Shown here one piece after another: positions 21,390 through 33,646 of a stretch of 64,000 bases of DNA. Positions within the stretch are counted from its first letter, which is position 1, and each line of letters begins with the position of its first letter. This stretch comes from Amaurobius ferox (Eukaryota; Arthropoda; Arachnida; Araneae; Amaurobiidae), in contig OX578145.1 in assembly GCA_951213105.1 (NCBI GenBank), forward strand, positions 116,391,239-116,455,238, given 5' to 3'. The notes under the pieces were generated by a model. The model was not told the origin of the DNA. It searched no databases and saw only the letters and a program-made list of their open reading frames with translations. Position numbers and translations under genes: made by a program.

Positions 21390-22790
21390 GTAAGTAAACG
21401 TCATCTGTTATGATCATATAAATGCTTTATAATAAATGTTTTTTATTTGTTTTCACCTTATTTAATTTATTTTGAGTAATTTTTGTTTTAACACTTGAAA
21501 TATTTCATGCAAATTTAATTTCTCATTAAACAGTAATATTATAGTTTAATAATTTTCTGTATTTTTATGTTAAATAGCGCAGAAATGTCACTGTCAAAAC
21601 ACTCCTTTTCTATTTATCCCTTCCTTCAGCCAGTTTTTTGTTTCCCATTTTGTATGTGTTTTTAAACGTATTTTTTTTTATATATATATAATCAACTGCG
21701 ATAAAATAAAAGTAATGTTTGTGTCTTAAGAATTGTGAATATTTTTTACAGTTCTAAATATACAGTATAAAGTTAATGTGAAATATAATATTAGTAAAAC
21801 TAATAATATAACCAAATTGAATAATTAAGCCTCTTATAAATTATCGCTATAAAAAATGACTTAAATTATTTTAAATTAATACATGCATTTTATTACTTTT
21901 GTATTACTAAGTTAACATATATTTTTCTACTTAATCATGCCCAAGAGTTATATTAGCACTTCAGCAAAATTTTAGTTGCTGTTTTACAATGTAATGCCAC
22001 CCCAATAGCTGAACGTACCAGGTTTTGAATCTTGAATACAAGGGAGTTCATATATGGACAAATGTCCATTGGTTTAGAATCCACTTTAAACTACAGGTTC
22101 GATTCAAATTAACCCTTGCAAAAGATGACTAGAATGAGAAAGCCAACACAATCTACTATATTACTACAGAAATAATTCAGTATTATTCAGTACAGAAATA
22201 ATTCAGTAAATCTACTTAAACACCTTCCAAACTAAGCATCTTTGCTCCACTTATGGCATTTTAACAGCTCCTGTCCCAAATATATTCAGCCTCATATGCA
22301 CTTAGCACTCATAAAGTACCAAAGCAATCTAGTTAGCTCCCTTGTGATAAAAATATTTTTTTTATAATTTATTAAAAAATTACATATTCTCTGTAAATTT
22401 ATATTGTCATAATCCTTCCAGTATAATAGACAATAAATTTCAGTTTAAATTTTAAAGGTTTCAAAATATAAAAAGTATTTTGTGTCCTTGAGTAAAATGT
22501 TATCTGTTCTGTAAATTTTGATTGAAAATCATCAATTTAAATAAATTCTCCTTCATTTATAAACATATATTATTCTTACTTTATAAAACTAAAAATTTCG
22601 AGGATGATTAACACATAGAAGGAACTATTGTTTTTAGTTTTGGGGTGCTTAAGCTTCGTTTGGAAGCGCTGCAACCCCCTTTATCCCTTTTCATTTTAGT
22701 TGCAATACCTGGAACCAATAAGTATTTGTAAAATTACTGAGGTTCTATTAAAACTTTTGGAGGTACTTTGAACACACTAAGCCCCTTCTA

Positions 22791-24008
22791 AACAGTCAAG
22801 TCACATTATTATGACCACCCACTAATATCCAGAATAACCATCTCTGGCAGCATGGATGGCAGCTAAATGGCATGAAAGTAATTCAATAAGGTATTGCATG
22901 GTTGGTAGAGGTATTTGGAGTCTTGCAAACTGCAGTGCATCTGACATTTGCCGACAAATGCACTGTGGTAGATCCAGTCGTTGAACATGTTGATCGAGAT
23001 GGTTCTAAATATGCTCGATCAGGTTAAGATGGGAGCAATTCGGAGGTCAGGGAAGTAACTACAAATCTTGGTTGTGCTCTTTGAACCACTCAAACAATTT
23101 TGGTGGTATGACAGATCATAATGTCCTGTTAAAAGATCCAATCGGCCATAGTGAAGACTGTCAACATAAACAGGTGTACTTGATTGGCAATGATGGTGAG
23201 ATACCCAAATTTGTCGAGAATGCCTACTACAGGAATCAAGAAACCCAAAGCAGACCAAGAAATCTTTCTCCAGTCCGTAAAGCTGCCACCACCAGCTTGT
23301 TTACGTCCAACAATTGTTGCTGGGTGCTTGTTCTTGCTGGTTTCACTCCTCGCACAATAACGTCCATCCGTTTGTTGGAGCTGAAAACATGACTCATCAG
23401 AGAAGGGAACCCTTTCCCAGTCATGCAAGTCCAATTTTGGTACTTCTATGCAAATTTCAGCCATTGTTGACAATGAACCTTCATGAGCATGGGCGCAGTC
23501 ACCAGCCATGTGTTCCAGAGCCCTATTCGCAACAGAGTTTGCTGCACAGTTGTTTTGGACACACGTCTGGAAACTCCGTGGTTCATTTGTATAGTGAGTT
23601 GCTCTACAGTAACTTGCTGATCGGCCTACACCATCAATATGAGAGGTGACGTTCACCTTTCATATTGATGGCTTGTGGTGCTCCACAGTTACCACGTCGA
23701 GTCTTCAAAATTCTTACATTCTTCCTTTCACAATTCGCATTAACCACATTAGCCCGAGAACACTTCACAAAGTAAGCCATTTTTGAAGTGCTGCCGCCCT
23801 TGGACTGGTAACCAATGAGCATGCCTTCTTCCACATCTGTTAAATCACATTGTTTACTCATTACAACAACAGTTGTTATCATGACAAGTTGCTGACATCC
23901 CACCTTATATATCCACGAAGTTTGACCTTGATATGTGCATTTATTCATTGGCTATGTATCCTTGAAGTTAGAGGTAGGAGGTGGTCATAATAATATGACC
24001 CGACCCTT
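22791..24008 (-). mobile_element. Tc1-like element, degenerate transposase
   Basis: The ends read AACAGTCAAGTCACATTATT and, on the other strand, AAGGGTCGGGTCATATTATT, both continuing ATGACCACC and both flanked by TA; length 1218 bp. Minus-strand segments encode the transposase in broken frames: CDLTDVEEGMLIGYQSKGGS (N-terminal HTH) near 23800, then HDWERVPFSDESCFQLQQTD with the first catalytic Asp and ATIVGRKQAGGGS near 23300. Multiple frameshifts make it inactive. It lies in STIMATE intron 1 just before exon 2. Confidence 0.8.
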
Positions 24009-24095
24009 TAGTTCCACTATGATGACAATTATGTGATTACTTATAGTAATAGAAAATAAATTGATGAGTATCTAAAGATTGCAATTTATTTATAG

Positions 24096-24144
24096 TAAAA
24101 CGATTTTGTGAACCGAGAAGACAAAGAAGACCTTGGCTCATATG
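24096..24144 (+). CDS. STIMATE: STIMATE exon 2
   Basis: This 49-nt exon lies between a TTTATAG acceptor and a GTAAGT donor. Joined to exon 1 it gives LKRFCEPRRQRRPWLIW, the basic cytoplasmic loop matching LKRF.EP...RRPW.IW of human TMEM110. It lies just downstream of the Tc1 relic that ends at 24008. The next intron is about 9 kb. Confidence 0.93.
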
Positions 24145-25700
24145 GTAAGTATATTTTAATTGATTACGTAACAGAAGATAATTTGAACTTTTTCTATCAT
24201 TAGCTATCTTTGTCACAGAGCTTATTCAAGTAATTTAAATTTTCTCATTAATTAAAAGTTATACAGTAAAATTTCATGAATTCAAACACACACAAAGGCA
24301 CGAGCCCTGCTGAACTTTTTCAGAAGGGGGCTTTTCCCCTCTGGGAAATTTCAAGATTTTTTTCTAACTACATATTTTACTAAATACCAGAAAATGAAAT
24401 TTTTTAAACATTAAAATAATTGAAAGAAAATCATATCAATGTAAAGGTTACATTTCAGTTCAGTTTTGTTCACATCTTCCTTACCATAGCTCCGTAAATT
24501 ATCTCACACACAAACCAACTTCCTCTTTACTCCCAGGAAACATGTTTACGCTAATGGCAAAAATGCACGGTTACCAGAACTTTTTCGACGGACCACCTAA
24601 TTCAAAGAGAAACGGAATATTTATAGCGATGGAATTGGCATTTACGAAAAATAGTTGTGTTCCTTCAGTAAGAAGTATAAATGATAACCATGAAGTAGAG
24701 ATGACTTATTTGGTCTACCTAAAGAGATTTTATCTGTAATTACTCCTGGATTCTATATTCCGGTGCCGTCTTTACAGGTGGCTTTCATTCTGTTTGAAGC
24801 TGCAAACCCCGTAGCTTTATTCCTGGTGAGCACCGGACGTTTGGAAGCCAACAGCATCAAGTCATTTGAGACCAGAAAGCTAAAATTATAAATTATGAGA
24901 AAATAGAAAATATCTGATTCATTGGAACCTTGTGATAAATGATTGTGTTTTGTAAGAGGACTTAGCATATGTTCAACTGATGTGGTCTCAGATAAGTGAT
25001 GTTTGTGGTGTTGAAGGCAGGCAGTGTGATGTTTTGGTTCTTTTAATACATAAAGGTTTCATTTTGGTTTGTGATTGAAAAAGAACGCAATATTTTTGTG
25101 CTATTCATAAAGGTTATATTTCGATTTGTAATTAAATATAAACATAATTATTTCTCATGGATAAATTTAAATTTAAACAACAAAAACCAAAAACTTATTT
25201 TTCCATGAGAAATTCCCAAACTGCTGAAGACCTGCATATTATATTAAACATGCCGATTTTGATTTAAGTGCAACACTGGTAAATATATATATTATAATGG
25301 CTCTGTGCATCGCATTCTATGAAATTGTACTGATAGGTGCTTTTGAATTAAATAATATAATTATATTAGATCTTTCATTTAATGGGATTGGTGAAACATG
25401 GCAATGCTATCATTTTAACAAAAATGGGATTTTTCAAGAAATTGCTAAACCAATTAGGTGTTATTTGATAGAAAAATCCCAGTTTGGCAAAAAAACTGTC
25501 GCTAGTCATGTTGGTGCTCCAAGCTCTTCATTTACATGTTTATGTTTTCTTAATGAAACTTGTTTTTACATATCTTACTCACATGATGGCATGGACATCC
25601 GGATTCTTATAAATTTATATGTGACGAAGTCTTAAGGTTTTATTACATATCATAACTCCAGTTATTTTATTGTTTTGCAACTTTATCATTTTTTACCCTC
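24145..25700. other. STIMATE intron 2, 5' part, with unexplained open stretches
   Basis: Two open plus-strand stretches (24542-24739, 65 codons; 25297-25635, 112 codons) match no family I know. The second contains FELNNIIILDLSFNGIGETW. They lie in an intron, lack splice or start context, and are probably relics or chance. Confidence 0.3.
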
Positions 25701-25709
25701 AGTGGGTGT

Positions 25710-25960
25710 AGGGCAGGCCCGGATACTAGCTCCGATATTAATCTAGGAAACACAGGGCATGATCGCCCCTTTAGGCCCATCATACATATTAAGGAAAAAA
25801 TTAAATGCAATAGGCCCGATCCACCAGATAACCTCTAGAGATCCCACCTACCATATCTGGATTTGGTATGGGTAATCAACAATTTGCTGGAGAGCATAAT
25901 GTGGTGGATTTTTGCTAGGGGTCCACAAGCATTACCTCTAGCAGTGGCAATGCAACAAAT
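25710..25960. repeat. Short GC-richer dispersed element fragment
   Basis: GGGCAGGCCCGGATACTAG and TTTAGGCCCATCATAC resemble the GGCCC-type short elements at 17656 and 16165. No termini were defined. Confidence 0.3.
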
Positions 25961-26194
25961 CCCCTCCCTTCACTTTCAACATAGACATATATAGTACGTC
26001 TATGACTTTCAACCTTCTAATTGCTCCTAGAAGGGAGAAAATGCAAAGCATAGACAATGGCAAGTTTTATAAGAGGTAAACTAGAGTTACCTCTTATAAA
26101 ACTTGTAAGGTATTATATCTTTATCAACTTTGTGAATTTTTTGTATAACTTTATTGGATTGTGCCCCCCCCCCCTCCTTCCCCTGATATTTTGA

Positions 26195-27015
26195 AAACTC
26201 GGCACTTATGCCAGAGGTGACCAGCTATCGAAGCCGATGTCACCCCAAACCATGATGCCGCATTGTTGAGCAGTATGGCTTTCAGCAGTCTCAGAAGGAT
26301 TGAATCTGTTTCTACTTCGCCTCCAGACTCTCACACGGTGACTGTCATTCGACAAACAGAATTGAGGCTTATAGTCGAATACTACCCTTCCCCATTCAGT
26401 CATCCAAGAGCATCGGGCCCGACACCATTGCAATATCTCACGTTGGAGTCGTGTCGTCATTGGCAGTCTTCGTAAAAAACTGTTTGAGTGCAAGCCGCTT
26501 TCGGCTAATCATTGAGAAACTGCTCTCGCTGATATTGGAAGATCCAATGTACCTTGCAAATTCTGCAGAATGTCGAGAGTCGTCGTTTGTGGGACCACCA
26601 CCACATGCCTTTGAATGCATCGATCAATGTATACTGATGTACATCCGGATAGACCTGTACCACTGCGATGATTCACATGCCCTTCTTCAATCCATCTCTA
26701 CGTCTTTCAGCAGCAATACGCCGGTATGACCACCCAGCCGTACGTAAATCTAAAATGAATCAATCCCCTCTCACTATCATCCAAATGCTGAAACGGACGT
26801 CGGCGTCGTTGCCCCGGCATCTTTTCACAAATACGTGTCTTTTGAAATAAAAAACAGCTTGGAAAACGGGTTTCCATAGGCAACAGACAGTAATAATTAT
26901 TGGCTCATCTGCCGTTTCCATCCCATTTATCCAGCGCTCTAATCATGTGACCTACCTGCATTTCAATTTATTTGCATACATCGGCCAGCTGAGTTTGTCT
27001 CGCAATTTGCATAAT
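26195..27015 (-). pseudogene. Tc1-like transposase relic
   Basis: Minus-strand fragments encode MPGQRRRP.QHLDDSERG near 26800, HSNSFLRRLPMTTRLQREIL, WTEWGRVVF-like (WMTEWGRVVFDYKPQFCLSN) and RVRVWRRSRNRFNPSETAES, ending ...QQCGIMVWGDIGFDSWSPL near 26206. These are consecutive parts of a Tc1 transposase. The first catalytic motif FSDESRF is changed (FDYKPQF), and frames shift several times. The C-terminal half is missing at 26205. Confidence 0.75.
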
Positions 27016-27638
27016 TATACAGCCAAAGCTTCATGGTGTTGCATTTTCTATTTCAGGTAGTGTATTATGTATATACATTATATATTTGACAGATTCCAAA
27101 AATTTTTTGTAATTTTTATTGTTAAACCAGCTAATTTTTTTTTATTTTTATTATTTTCTGAACTCATTTAAATTAAAATTATTAGAATTACTATATTTAA
27201 ACTAAGGATGAAACAAATGTTAATTTTTAATTTAAATTCTAAAGATGTAAATTTAAATGCAAATGCATCAAATTCTAATATATATGGTTTTGAAATGGTT
27301 GTATTTCTAAGTACCCAAATCATTATTTTAATACCATTATTCAAAAATTGACATTCATTTCATTAATAATGTGTGTGAAAAATAATTTTTCTGTATAAAA
27401 CACAAAAAATTACATAATTTTAGCCGATGTAAACAGATTACGAGAATGAAAAATATTTTCACCATAAAATGAAATATACAGAAAATTGTGTACAATTGTA
27501 GTTTTTCATGAAACTGCTGTAAAATACCCCTTCATTTTATTAATAATAAATTTTAAAAGCTACTATGTATGCAATACTTAATAATTATAAAATTTTAGTC
27601 AATGTTGATGAAAATTTAAGTAGTGAAGAAGAAAAATA

Positions 27639-28560
27639 CGAGGGTCGCACTGAAATTTTTGAGATACGGCTAAGTGGTACAAGTTAAACTTACCAACTCT
27701 CAGGAGTGTTCAAAGTACTCCCCTCCAACATCAATGCACTTTTATAGGTAAATTTTCCAAAGATTAAATACTTCAAGCCATCCATTTCGTGGAATCGATG
27801 AAAAATATGCATTTATATCATCATCAATCTCATCTTCGGAATGAAAACGATGCCCAATTAAATATGTTTTACATTAAAAAATAGCCAAAAGTCACACATA
27901 GTGTTGGGTTGCTTTAGAATTTATGTAATTTGGAGGTTTGAAAATTTACTTTTATTTCTTTTTCCCTGTTATTTTTTTTTTATTATACATAGCCAAAAGT
28001 TATACATAGCAAGATCAGGAGAATAGGGTGGATGTTCTATCACTTTGATGTTTTTTTGTTCAAGAAATTCGACTGTCTTTCTTGCTGAATGAGAAGATGC
28101 ATTGTCATGGTGAAGCATGAGTCCCCTAACATTCACTTCCTGAAGAATTTCTGGAAGACACTTAGTGGGGTACCAGTTAACTGTAACTGTCTTCTGTTCC
28201 TCTAGTTTTATGGCTTTGACCAGACCCATACTTCTGAGAAACACATCATACGTTTTTCATTGCTCATTGTCTTTTCACCATTGTTGGTTTGGGGTCATCT
28301 TCAAAGACCCATACTTTACTTTCTTGATGTGTTGGAACGTCAAAGAACAGTATGTACGTTTCATCACCAGTTACGATTTTGGAAATAATGCGGTGTCCAC
28401 TCCATCATCATTAAATAATTTTAGGATTTTTTTACTGATTCTGGCACGCTCCGCATTTTGGTGTTCTGTTAAATTATGGGGCACCCAACGACAAACTACT
28501 TTTTTCATATGAAGTTCTTCATAAATGATTTTATGCATAGTTGCAGATCCAATGAGCCTT
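27639..28560 (-). pseudogene. Mariner transposase relic
   Basis: The right end of the coding direction is at 27639 next to TA (CGAGGGTCGCACTGAAATTT). The minus-strand segment 27969-28244 encodes VNVRGLMLHHDNASSHSARK and FLEQKNIKVIEHPPYSPDLA, the second and third aspartate regions of a mariner transposase. The third motif is broken (SPDLAMYNFW in place of SPDLAP.D). Upstream pieces to about 28560 look like the central domain in shifted frames. Its 5' end is replaced by a short tandem repeat (see 28580-28640). Confidence 0.7.
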
Positions 28561-28577
28561 CTGTATCATTTGGTACA

Positions 28578-28640
28578 TACAGCGATTATCATCGATTCAA
28601 GATTTACCTAGCGATTACCATCGATCAAGATTTACCTAGT
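28578..28640. repeat. Two-copy 29-bp tandem repeat
   Basis: AGCGATTATCATCGATTCAA followed by GATTTACCTAG is repeated directly with two small differences. It adjoins the broken end of the mariner relic. Confidence 0.6.
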
Positions 28641-28904
28641 GTAAATTACTTTATATTGAAAACAAACATTTACATTTGGTAAAACACAAGTTTTCACTAA
28701 GGATGATAATAAATATTGATCTTGAATAAAAAATAAAATATAGCAATGTGTTAAAAGATGTGAATATATCAATTTTAATATATCTCTGCCAAAAATTGTT
28801 GCTTTTTATTTTCCTAAATCATTGTTTAAATACCACTTTTTGGAAAATATCCCTTTGCAGGGTTCATAACCATTTTTCAAAATAGAAAAATATGTATTAT
28901 GCAA

Positions 28905-29400
28905 ACTTTAATAATAACCAGAATGTGAAAATAAGCTAGTTTAGTTAATCTAATATGCAATATTTAGAAGATGGAGATAGATGGAAAAAAATACTAATGT
29001 ACTTACTCTTGGCAAGTCAGAGGAACAAACTGAATTGCACAACTACACTCTTTATGCAAAAATAATTCAAAAATAAAAATGTAATAATTAACCAAGATAT
29101 GAAAATAAACTAGTTTAGTCAATCTAATATACAATATTTAGAAGATGGATGGAAAAAAATAGTAATGTACTCTCGGCTAATTTACGAGAACAAACTGAAT
29201 CGTGCAATCATGTTTATGTGAAAATAATAAAAAAATTAACCTAGTTAATCAGAATATAAAATAGTCAATCTAATATGCAATAGTTAGAAGATGGTGATGG
29301 ATGGAAAAAGATACTAATGGATTTTTGGCAATTCACGAGAACATAACTGAATTGCATAATCACACTGTTTATGTGAAAGTAATAAACAAAATAGCCATTT
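28905..29400. repeat. Three-copy tandem array, unit about 146-174 bp
   Basis: The landmark CTAATATGCAATATTTAGAA (allowing changes) occurs with its TAATAT at 28951, 29125 and 29271. Each is followed by GATGGAAAAA.ATA.TAATG, GAGAACAAACTGAAT and TTTATG.GAAA.TAAT. The copies are clearly diverged. A small satellite-like array inside STIMATE intron 2. Confidence 0.65.
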
Positions 29401-29535
29401 AGCAATTTATGATGAATGACAACTTTTTAAGAAACATATTTATTACTTCCATGAAAAAAGCAAGCCCAATTTTAATTTACATTACATGCGGCCATAAATC
29501 CCCATTGTCACGTTGATTTGATTGGCATTACCATG

Positions 29536-29603
29536 ACTTATGACTTAGAGGTGGGTGGCTCGGAGAGAGCCTAGCACAGTGACTAGAGATCTATTGTACT
29601 GTC
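29536..29603 (+). mobile_element. Ultra-short insertion B1 (68 bp) with target-site duplication
   Basis: It is bounded by the exact 10-bp repeat CATTACCATG (29526-29535 and 29604-29613). The core GAGGTGGGTGGCTCGGAGAG and AGCCTAGCAC...CTAGAGATCTATT is shared with B2 at 42126. GGCTC...GAGCC could pair as a small stem. Confidence 0.6.
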
Positions 29604-30179
29604 CATTACCATGCATGCAGTTGTAAACTTATATTCACCTAGACAGAAAGACAATTTTCTGTAGGAAACTATGCAAATTCCTTAATCTGTAGTAATCGGC
29701 ATTTTTAATTATTTTCTTGGTACTGCTGCAAAATAGCACTTAATTTCATTAATAATATGTGTAAAAAATAATTTTTTCTGCATAACACGAAATTATTATG
29801 AAAATTTTAGTCGCAAATATATTTCAAAAGTGAAAGAAAGATAATCATTAGCATGAAACAATGGGAATATTCGTTTGCGAGTGTGGTTTTCACAATTGCA
29901 TGGAAACGGATTACCAGAAAAATGACAAAACTTTTAACAATCTCAAAATTAGTGTGTTTTCAAGTTCGTAACATTTTCAGGAAATTCTGGACCGATTTCT
30001 ATTTTTAAGACTTTTTTGTGACTTGTAAACATCATGATTAGTGATTTTTTTCCTCTACAAAATCAATGCATAAAAATATGCCTTACTTAATTTTCAAAGT
30101 GTGTTTTCCTCGTTTATAGCTTGAAATACATGTATAGAGACGTTATGTTGATCTCTTCTTGGACTAGATCAAGATTCAA

Positions 30180-31140
30180 ATTGTAGTTTGTTATATCCGA
30201 TACTTAGGAAAAATATACCTCATGATGTAACATTAGACTTTAATCGACAGAATAAGTCAAAAGATTCTAAAGTTTCAGAATTACGTAATTTTTTAAAAAA
30301 GGAGATCGAAAGCAAAGAATGTACCAAAACATTGGTTAAGAGACCGAATTATGAACCAAATCACAAGTATGTAAATTATCAAAATTTCTTGGAGGGAGAT
30401 GTTATGAAAAAACATAGAAATTTTGGAGTTCCAGAATGTAAGAATATTGATGTTGAAAGTTTTAGTTGTGGAAAGCAAGGTCACGAGTCTGATTCCTGAC
30501 TACTAAGAATGAAATATTGAATGTTTTTAATGCTGCAATTTGCAGCATAAAGCAAGTATATATGTCCCAATAGAATTTAAAAATTAAAATGTTTTTCATG
30601 TGGTGCATATGGACATCACATAAATGAATATACTCATGGTATAAGTGGACTAGAAGACTTAGACGTGGTATAAGTAAACTAGAAGACAACTAGAAGTGTT
30701 ATTTGTCACTGGAAGTGATCAATATCATACGTGATAATATTTATGAAAAAATCGGTTCACCCGAATTTGTAAATGATACCCTATGTATATAGAATATGAA
30801 ATAATAAAGTATTTACAAAAGGCTCATTTAAACAATTGATTGGAATAGATTATGACTTTTTTAAACTAACGTTTTATGTAGTATCAAAAAATGCATTACA
30901 AGCAGAAATAGTTATAGGAACTGAAATATTAAACTATGCTAATGTTATCTTTGACAGAATTGGAGTGTAGATACAAAAGAATGTTCACAAAATGATAACA
31001 TTTCACCTAGTACTGGTACAACCTGGGAAGATACAAATGAAGCATCTAATGTTAATTTGATTGCAAATATTGCCTGTAATGATATTGTCAAAGCTGGAAA
31101 AGGGGAAATAGATGTTAAGCCAAATAAAGTAGAACTATAT
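30180..31140 (+). pseudogene. LTR-retrotransposon gag-protease relic (Ty3/gypsy-like)
   Basis: An open stretch at 30188-30499 encodes a charged gag-like segment ending in a CCHC zinc-knuckle remnant (SCGKQGHESDS). A second knuckle (CFSCGAYGHHINE) follows near 30590 in another frame. Downstream fragments resemble a retroviral-type aspartic protease: ITGSD-like VTGSDQYH near 30710 and, in another frame, IVIGTEILNYANVIF near 30930. Order and motifs fit gag-pro of an LTR retrotransposon. Several stops and frameshifts are present and no LTRs, reverse transcriptase or integrase were found. It stops where the Tc1 element at 31144 begins. Confidence 0.6.
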
Positions 31141-31143
31141 ATA

Positions 31144-32302
31144 CACTGACTTCCAAAAGTTAAGCACGCAATGTAATTTTTCATTTTCTGAAAACGTATT
31201 TGAATTTGAGCAGCTGAAAATCACTGCGGATGTAGATGTCAGTATGCAAATATCGCATGCTACAGCCAATCACGATTGACTGTCCGGATATTTGCTAATT
31301 AGGCAGTTGTTGAAGATGCCAGAATTCTAAAGGGTTTGAGGAGGTGCATTTAAATGCTGATTAGAAGTGTTTATAACTTTTGTAGGATTATTTTTGATGA
31401 TATTCATGTTTCTATGGCTGAAAGAAGATGAATGACAGATAGTGAGTGCTTGCGTGCTGTCAGATGCATTGAAGCAGGACAGTCAATCAAAGATGTCGCT
31501 ATTTTCTTTGGCATTGATCATTCGGTAATTTCTTGATTACGAAAACAATTCCAAACAAGTCAAACAGTTCCAGAGACCTGTGCTGGTCGTCCAAGGGTTA
31601 CTACCCCCCTCTGATGATCGATATATTGCTACAGTAGCCAAGCATAATCGATGAGTGACCTTCACAAGTGTTACATCTATGCTTGCAGCGGCACTTGGTA
31701 AGAAAATATCTGCCAGTACTGTGTGCCGAAGGCTCCACGTAAAGGGACTGTATGCCCAAGTACCATGTTTTGTGTTCCACTAACCATCCAAGCCAGGGGG
31801 GCAAGATTAAAGTGGTGTCATCAACATGTCAATTAGACCCATGTCAATCAACATGTCAATTCCCCTGACCTTAATCCCATTGAAAACCTTTGGGATGCTC
31901 TCGGGCGTGCTGTCTCTGCACGTTTACCTCCTCCGGATAGTCTCAGTTAGAAACTGCCCTATTGGAGGAATGGCCATTACTCGCATATGGAATGGTTGAT
32001 CATCTCATTGAAAGCATGGAAAATCATTATAAAGTTTGTATGTAGGTCCGAGGTGGTCACATACCATATTAATGTAAGTTTTGCTTGGTTTGTTTGCCTT
32101 TACACATCATTTTGTTAATGACCCAAATGTAACGTCATAAAATTTACGAAAAGTAAATATTTTTTCATCTTTGTACATAATTCTTGTTTTCTTTAATGCA
32201 TAAACACATTTGCTACCTTTATGTACAATTTTGAGTTATTCAAAGCTTTAGTTTTCCATTTTTGTTGATTTACCGTCCATGCTTAACTTTTGGAAACCAG
32301 TG
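31144..32302 (+). mobile_element. Tc1-like element with TIRs, internally deleted
   Basis: The ends read CACTGACTTCCAAAAGTTAA and, on the other strand, CACTGGTTTCCAAAAGTTAA, both flanked by TA; length 1159 bp. Plus-strand remnants encode CLRAVRCIEAGQSIKDVAIF and FGIDHSVIS (HTH) near 31450, and near 31865 the C-terminal PDLNPIENLWDALGRAVSAR. The part containing the first two catalytic acidic residues is absent. The insertion point abuts the retrotransposon relic. Confidence 0.85.
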
Positions 32303-32684
32303 TATTAAAGTAGAGTAATATATTTTTTTATCAATGATTAAAACTAAGTAAAGTACTTTCTGTTCCACAGTTTCAGTAAATAAAAATTTCTTAAAAATTG
32401 CTGCCTTTACATTAATAATCGATGAACCCTACTGTATTTCTTCGTTTTTAATATAGGACAATAAATCCTCAAGTAGTTTCCCTTGAGATGATAACATTTT
32501 TGCTCATAATTTAACATTATATCCCTGGATCTTCAGATGCCATTAGCTCATCACAGGCTTCAAAGTATTCTATGTCATAGATAGAAAACAAATTGCAAAA
32601 ATATATCTCTTCCATGGAGTATTTTGAATTCTTGGAATACAAAGCAAAAATTTTCCATAAATGGAAATTTTAAGTTCAGTATAT

Positions 32685-32832
32685 ATTCGACCTGTGTTCT
32701 TTCAGAAGTTCGTTATAAATGTTTAAAGTAACATTAAATGTTTAGAAGATTGATTGGGACCAGAATAAATGTTCATTATATTTGAGAAATCATTATATCA
32801 TGGATTCGTTATAATGAGTTTTGACTGTAATA
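32685..32832. mobile_element. Possible pogo-like element end
   Basis: On the minus strand the segment begins TACAGTCAAAACTCATTATA followed by ACGAATCC, a common terminal type in pogo/Tigger elements. Its left side repeats TTCGTTATAA-type words, but no exact matching terminus could be fixed. Confidence 0.35.
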
Positions 32833-33140
32833 GTTTGAGAAATGTATAATTCTTTTTAAATCATTTACAATACACAATTTCTGTATTAATTAAATAACAA
32901 TTCTTGAAATATATTGCTGAAATTTTATTAAAATGCCTTGAAACAAAGATTCTACTATAGTTTCAGGAAGAGAAACTAAAGAGACATGCTAGAACCCATG
33001 AAGAATCCATGCTGAAAAATCTATATAGGAATTAAAATGTTTTTTTTAATCATGTAACATTGTGTTCTAGCTTTTTAATTAGAATATAGATAAAAAATAT
33101 GTTTTAGTGATTTTTTTTTTTCTGTGTAACAATTTTATAG

Positions 33141-33236
33141 GTTTTATGACACTTCAAAACAAGGTATGGGAGCTCTTGTGATTCATTTCGCTAATGTATT
33201 TTTAGCTGAATTTTTTCAAGGAGATCCTTGTACTTG
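33141..33236 (+). CDS. STIMATE: STIMATE exon 3
   Basis: This 96-nt exon has acceptor TTTTATAG and donor GTAAGT. It encodes [19 protein letters not shown] followed by [13 protein letters not shown], matching the F.DTSKQ..G.L.IHFANV.LA.....DPC block of TMEM110, which includes the second membrane segment. It receives and leaves two-base overhangs. Confidence 0.95.
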
Positions 33237-33646
33237 GTAAGTCACGTTTTTCAGTTTAATTTAGCTTTAAACATTAAATATTTGCAAAAATTTTCTAATC
33301 TGTTTATTATTATTACTGTTCATCTACAATCTCTGTTAATGTAATTTGTGATGCAAATAAACCAACCACTTATTAAATTAAAGGGTGTGGCCTGTAGATG
33401 CGCATAGTAGATAAAATTTTTAAAGCATTTTGATGGTATTTATATCAATAATAATTTTTGTAACAACTTTTACATTAGTTTTTCAAAAAATGTCAAGTAA
33501 GCAAACCCTTTTGTTATAGATCAAGCCACTACCATATCAATATTTCTGCAGCATTAATTTAAAATGTAAAATATTTAAAGAGAGATAGCATAATTTTTAT
33601 TAACTTCTAAAAGAAAATAAAGTTTGTTTCTCTACACATTGGCTCT

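Noticed and set aside
22095..22110. B-box-like word GGTTCGATTC suggesting a tRNA or SINE.
   Set aside because: No A box, no cloverleaf and no target duplication around it.
24778..24825. Exon-like 48-nt segment with acceptor TTTACAG and donor GTGAGC inside STIMATE intron 2 (one frame reads VAFILFEAANPVALFL).
   Set aside because: In the phase imposed by exon 2 it contains a TAG stop, and exons 2 and 3 already join perfectly without it.
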